Shown here: piece by piece, positions 62,801 to 64,000 of the stretch | Position numbering within the stretch: position 1 is the stretch's first letter | Layout: each line of letters opens with the position of its first letter | Assembly: GCA_029821875.1 (NCBI GenBank) | Contig: JALGXW010000002.1 | Location: 124,001-188,000 of the forward strand | Direction: 5' to 3' | Source: Candidatus Hebobacterum abditum | GTDB lineage: Bacteria; Armatimonadota; Hebobacteria; Hebobacterales; Hebobacteraceae | Length of the DNA stretch: 64,000 nt | Program-made: the position numbers and the translations under genes | Notes under the pieces: model-generated | Told to the model about the DNA's origin: nothing | Databases searched by the model: none | The model's input: the letters and a program-made list of their open reading frames with translations, nothing else

Positions 62801-62953
62801 GAGCGGATGTGTTTGGGAAGACGGTGTGAATCCGTCGCTGCCCCGCAACTGTGACCGCGGACGAACGCCGCAGCGAGGCCACTGTCCTGGCGGTGCCGGG
62901 ATGGGAAGGCGCGGCAAGTAGGACGATGCGGAAGCCAGGAGACCGGTCTGCTC
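62801..62953 (+). promoter_or_regulatory. Cobalamin (adenosylcobalamin) riboswitch
   Basis: The class signature is complete: 'GGGAAGACGGTGTGAATCC' (62815-62833), then 'CTGCCCCGCAACTGT' (the conserved B12-box partner), 'CCACTG', 'GGGAAGGCG' and 'GAAGCCAGGAGACC' (the B12 box). The closing stem GAGCGGA (62801-62807) pairs with TCTGCTC (62947-62953). It senses adenosylcobalamin and represses downstream genes, here through the hairpin at 63013-63043. Confidence 0.95.
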
Positions 62954-63012
62954 GGGGAAGTCGAACGCCACTTCGCGGGAAGGGGCTTGGCTGACGGGTC
63001 CTAGCAGATTGC

Positions 63013-63050
63013 GACCCCGGCCACCTTCTCGGAGGCCGGGGTCTTCTTCT
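63013..63050 (+). terminator. Riboswitch-controlled intrinsic terminator
   Basis: GACCCCGGCC (63013-63022) and GGCCGGGGTC (63034-63043) form a perfect 10-bp stem, 11-nt loop, followed by the T-rich TTCTTCT. It lies about 60 nt past the riboswitch and before the pseudopilin gene, as expected for transcription attenuation. Confidence 0.85.
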
Positions 63051-63105
63051 TGGCCCGGGGCCGGCCTCCACATCGCGAAACCGCAGCACACACTCGGAGG
63101 CGGCG

Positions 63106-63882
63106 ATGGGACGCAAGCGAGGATTCACACTCATCGAGTTGTTGGTCGTGATCGCCATCATCGGGATCCTGACAGGGATGATCTTCCCCGTCTTCGCGCG
63201 GGCGAGGGAGAGCGCCCGCCGGGCGGTCTGCATGTCAAATCTCAAGCAGCTCTCCCTGGCCATGCTGATGTACCTCGAGGACAATGGCGGCCAGTTCGTT
63301 CCGGCTCAGAGCGAGGACAACCTGGTCCGCTGGCATGGGCGGCGTGAGAGCCTCGACCAGCCCTTCAGACCCGAGGGCGGTCCGCTGTGGGAGTACTTCA
63401 GGAACGAGGAGGTGAAGGCGTGCCCTAGCTTCTCGCCAACCAGCCGGGAGTACGGATTCGAGCAGGGCACGGGCGGGTACGGCTACAACGGGCAGTACGT
63501 CGGCGGGTCGCCGGCCGGCTGGCCCGCCATGCTCAGACCGGCGAAGGAGTTTGAGATACAGGACCTCGCCGGCACGGTGATGCTCACCGATAGCGCCTTC
63601 CTCGATTGTGAGGGGAACCTATTCGAATACTCGTTCTGTGAGGCGCCGTACAACCAGTTCTGGAACTTGCCCGCCGACCCGTCAACCCACTTCCGACACA
63701 ATGGCCTGACGAACGTCGCGTTTTGCGATGGCCACGCCCGCGCGATGCCCATGGTCTACACCCACTCCAGCGGGTGGTGCTGGACCGGCGGAGATGACGT
63801 CGTCGTCTACACCGAGGACGCCCTGCGCGAGGCGCGCCTCGGATTCCTGGGGGAGGACAACGAACTGTATGATCGCCGGTGA
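63106..63882 (+). CDS. Pseudopilin-like protein with H-X9-DG motif (DUF1559 type)
   Basis: 258 residues. The prepilin signal is '[19 protein letters not shown]' with cleavage before Phe7; '[21 protein letters not shown]' follows (given as the hallmark of this group). The C-terminal half carries the H-X9-DG motif '[18 protein letters not shown]'. Such proteins abound in Armatimonadota and Planctomycetota and may build pseudopilus-like or surface structures. Unusually, it is the first gene after a cobalamin riboswitch and terminator, and its end overlaps the cobU start by 14 nt, so it belongs to the B12-controlled transcript. Confidence 0.85.
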   Translation: MGRKRGFTLIELLVVIAIIGILTGMIFPVFARARESARRAVCMSNLKQLSLAMLMYLEDNGGQFVPAQSEDNLVRWHGRRESLDQPFRPEGGPLWEYFRNEEVKACPSFSPTSREYGFEQGTGGYGYNGQYVGGSPAGWPAMLRPAKEFEIQDLAGTVMLTDSAFLDCEGNLFEYSFCEAPYNQFWNLPADPSTHFRHNGLTNVAFCDGHARAMPMVYTHSSGWCWTGGDDVVVYTEDALREARLGFLGEDNELYDRR

Positions 63883-64000
63883 CGACACGAGCAAGGAATC
63901 GGAGCCCCGCGAGGGGATCCGAGGACAGCTCTGCTTGGTGCTTGGGGGTGCCCGCAGCGGCAAGAGCGCCTTCGCCCTCCATCTGGCAGCGCGCTCCGGC
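63869..64000 (+). CDS. cobU: Adenosylcobinamide kinase/adenosylcobinamide-phosphate guanylyltransferase (partial, 5' end)
   Basis: The first 44 codons run off the right edge. After a short charged lead ('[16 protein letters not shown]') comes '[20 protein letters not shown]', the P-loop that opens CobU ('GgarSGKS'). CobU phosphorylates and guanylylates adenosylcobinamide in nucleotide-loop assembly of B12. ATG 63869 overlaps the pseudopilin gene by 14 nt; a later start is possible. The riboswitch upstream is consistent with a cobalamin gene. Confidence 0.88.
   Translation, partial: MIAGDDTSKESEPREGIRGQLCLVLGGARSGKSAFALHLAARSG

Overview
This is a GC-rich bacterial chromosome segment of ordinary gene density on both strands. 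It has one tRNA and no rRNA, and I saw no insertion sequence, phage gene or CRISPR array. Many starts are GTG or TTG behind good GGAGG-type ribosome sites, and many genes overlap by 4 nt. The lineage is inferred, not proven. The right-hand pseudopilin carries '[13 protein letters not shown]' and an H-X9-DG motif, three large secreted proteins end in SLH domains, and the dnaK operon is under an HspR-type system. Together these fit Armatimonadota or a neighbouring candidate phylum best.

Left third (0-25 kb): a MEMO-family protein, tRNA-Thr(CGT), and a DegT aminotransferase/S-adenosylhomocysteine hydrolase pair. Next is a fusion of a degenerate WecA/MraY-like membrane domain with a WecG/TagA glycosyltransferase. 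Scattered metabolic genes follow: ATP-grasp, lipid kinase, NTP transferase, enolase-superfamily enzyme, GH29 fucosidase, BioY, and lipoamide dehydrogenase. A tight run then reads Lrp - aminotransferase - ispH - DUF512 - der - plsY - gpsA, joined by 4-nt overlaps at ispH/DUF512/der/plsY. A lone response regulator and a membrane-anchored HEAT-repeat protein follow.

Heat-shock operon (25-31.6 kb): dnaK - hsp20 - dnaJ - hspR - clpC-type unfoldase. It is driven by a sigma-70-like promoter whose -35 box and spacer are covered by a perfect 25-bp palindrome with HspR-operator (HAIR) geometry. grpE is absent, DnaJ has half the usual zinc finger, and the terminal Clp ATPase looks like ClpC rather than ClpB.

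Middle (31.7-44.3 kb): a permease; a minus-strand operon mreD - PBP2 - secreted protein - TPR/zinc-ribbon membrane protein - M16 protease; a small secreted protein; a HAD hydrolase; a LarA-like protein; and a PfkB kinase.

Candidate exopolysaccharide locus (44.3-53.6 kb, minus strand): a degenerate deacetylase-like protein, a lipoprotein with a similar domain plus a TIM-barrel hydrolase-like domain, a PgaC/BcsA-type processive GT2 and a HEAT protein form one overlapping operon. Just upstream lies a membrane-anchored second copy of the hydrolase-like domain. This is the best candidate in the window for an undescribed system.

Right end (54-64 kb): a secreted beta-rich protein, then three paralogous secreted proteins with 7, 7 and 14 beta-propeller-type repeats, each ending in three SLH domains. 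They are followed by an M20 peptidase. Last is a cobalamin riboswitch with its own promoter and terminator, upstream of a pseudopilin gene that overlaps the start of cobU at the window edge.
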